Part shown: one piece after another, positions 19,939 through 20,276 of the stretch | Layout: the number at the start of each line of letters is the position of its first letter | Numbering within the stretch: the stretch's first letter is position 1 | IMG/VR virus record: IMGVR_UViG_3300023237_000097 | Coordinates: 1-20,276 of that record | Direction: 5' to 3' (one strand) | DNA from: a virus | Length of the DNA: 20,276 nucleotides | Made by a program: the position numbers and the translations under genes | Notes under the pieces: model-generated | Told to the model about the DNA's origin: nothing | What the model saw: only the letters and a program-made list of their open reading frames with translations | Database searches by the model: none

Positions 19939-20178
19939 ATGGCATCAGTAATTTCAGGGAGTAATACATCAACCTTCGGTGGACTGGTAGAAACGCCAGC
20001 AGGAGTCGGATACACATACGACACAACACGAGATGCTTTTATTTCGCCTAAGCATTATCCAAGCTGGTTATTAGATGAAGCTACTTGTCAATGGGCTGCA
20101 CCTGTTGCTTATCCTACTGACGGTAAGGATTACACTTGGAACGAAGACACAACCAACTGGATTGAGGTCACAGAATGA
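19939..20178 (+). CDS. Small fibre-associated phage protein
   Basis: A 79-residue protein. The second half has the common phage pattern PSWLLDEATCQWAAPVAYP followed by DGKDYTWNEDTTNWIEV. This Pro/Trp-rich motif recurs in small proteins and fibre tails next to tail-fibre genes of marine phages and cyanophages. A structural or assembly role at the fibre is inferred from context. AAAAGGA lies 7 bases before the ATG, and the gene starts 10 bases after the fibre stop. Confidence 0.75.
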   Translation: MASVISGSNTSTFGGLVETPAGVGYTYDTTRDAFISPKHYPSWLLDEATCQWAAPVAYPTDGKDYTWNEDTTNWIEVTE

Positions 20179-20196
20179 GTAAGAAAGGAAACCGAA

Positions 20197-20276
20197 TTGT
20201 CTAAGATTTCACTAACGCCTCATGCCTCGGGTACAGGCATCTTCACAGTTGCTTCACCTAACTCCAGTACCGATAG
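20197..20276 (+). CDS. Start of a tail or fibre protein, truncated by the window edge
   Basis: A TTG at 20197 lies 7 bases after AAAGGA. The frame begins MSKISLTPHASGTGIFTVA and continues SPNSST to the edge. This SLTPNASGTGxFTIAAPN-type opening is the well-known N-terminal module of many marine phage fibre and structural proteins. The preceding ATG at 20175 opens a 9-codon frame and is not the start. Only about 26 residues are visible. Confidence 0.7.
   Translation, partial: MSKISLTPHASGTGIFTVASPNSSTD

Overview
This window looks like about 20 kb of a lytic tailed phage of marine or aquatic type, probably a podovirus, infecting a gammaproteobacterium. The phage assignment rests on T7-like replication genes (family A polymerase, primase-helicase, 5'-3' exonuclease, SSB), a class II ribonucleotide reductase, ThyX, and a terminase-portal-scaffold-capsid block. 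This gene content resembles the SIO1/VpV262 (Zobellviridae-like) phages; that placement is from memory and was not tested. No phage RNA polymerase, integrase or repressor is visible. The host guess rests on sigma70-type promoters, consensus DnaA boxes, Fur-like boxes and a PqqA-like peptide of the Pseudomonas type.

Layout. Positions 1-11217 form a dense leftward (minus strand) early operon. In transcription order it holds small accessory proteins, a putative nuclease, ThyX, a zinc-ribbon protein, primase-helicase, DNA polymerase, SSB, 5'-3' exonuclease, a small conserved protein, a PD-(D/E)XK-like nuclease, metallophosphoesterase, a DUF6378-like protein, class II NrdJ and a small HExxH protein. 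Genes overlap by a few bases almost throughout. Several genes are short (24-57 codons) or begin inside longer open frames. Positions 11218-12117 are a divergent intergenic region with a leftward promoter, four DnaA-box matches, two Fur-like sites, tandem 39-bp iteron-like repeats and a rightward sigma70 promoter. Positions 12118-20276 are the rightward late module: TerS, TerL, portal, two small proteins, scaffold, major capsid, terminator, a riboswitch with its peptide gene, tail-fibre-like protein and fibre-associated genes.

The most unusual element lies just after the capsid-gene terminator. A compact RNA at 18411-18457 matches the glutamine riboswitch (glnA/Downstream-peptide class). It is followed by a 51-codon frame whose last 23 codons read as a near-canonical PqqA, the PQQ precursor peptide, with Glu15 and Tyr19 and its own Shine-Dalgarno sequence. 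A phage gene for a RiPP cofactor precursor placed under a glutamine sensor is the best candidate here for an undescribed system.

Other points worth following: a Fur-box palindrome just downstream of the second of two near-identical sigma70 promoters; an apparent ATT start codon for the nuclease gene; a strong internal ribosome site in the primase-helicase gene that would give a zinc-finger-less product like T7 gp4B; and a likely replication origin in the divergent region.
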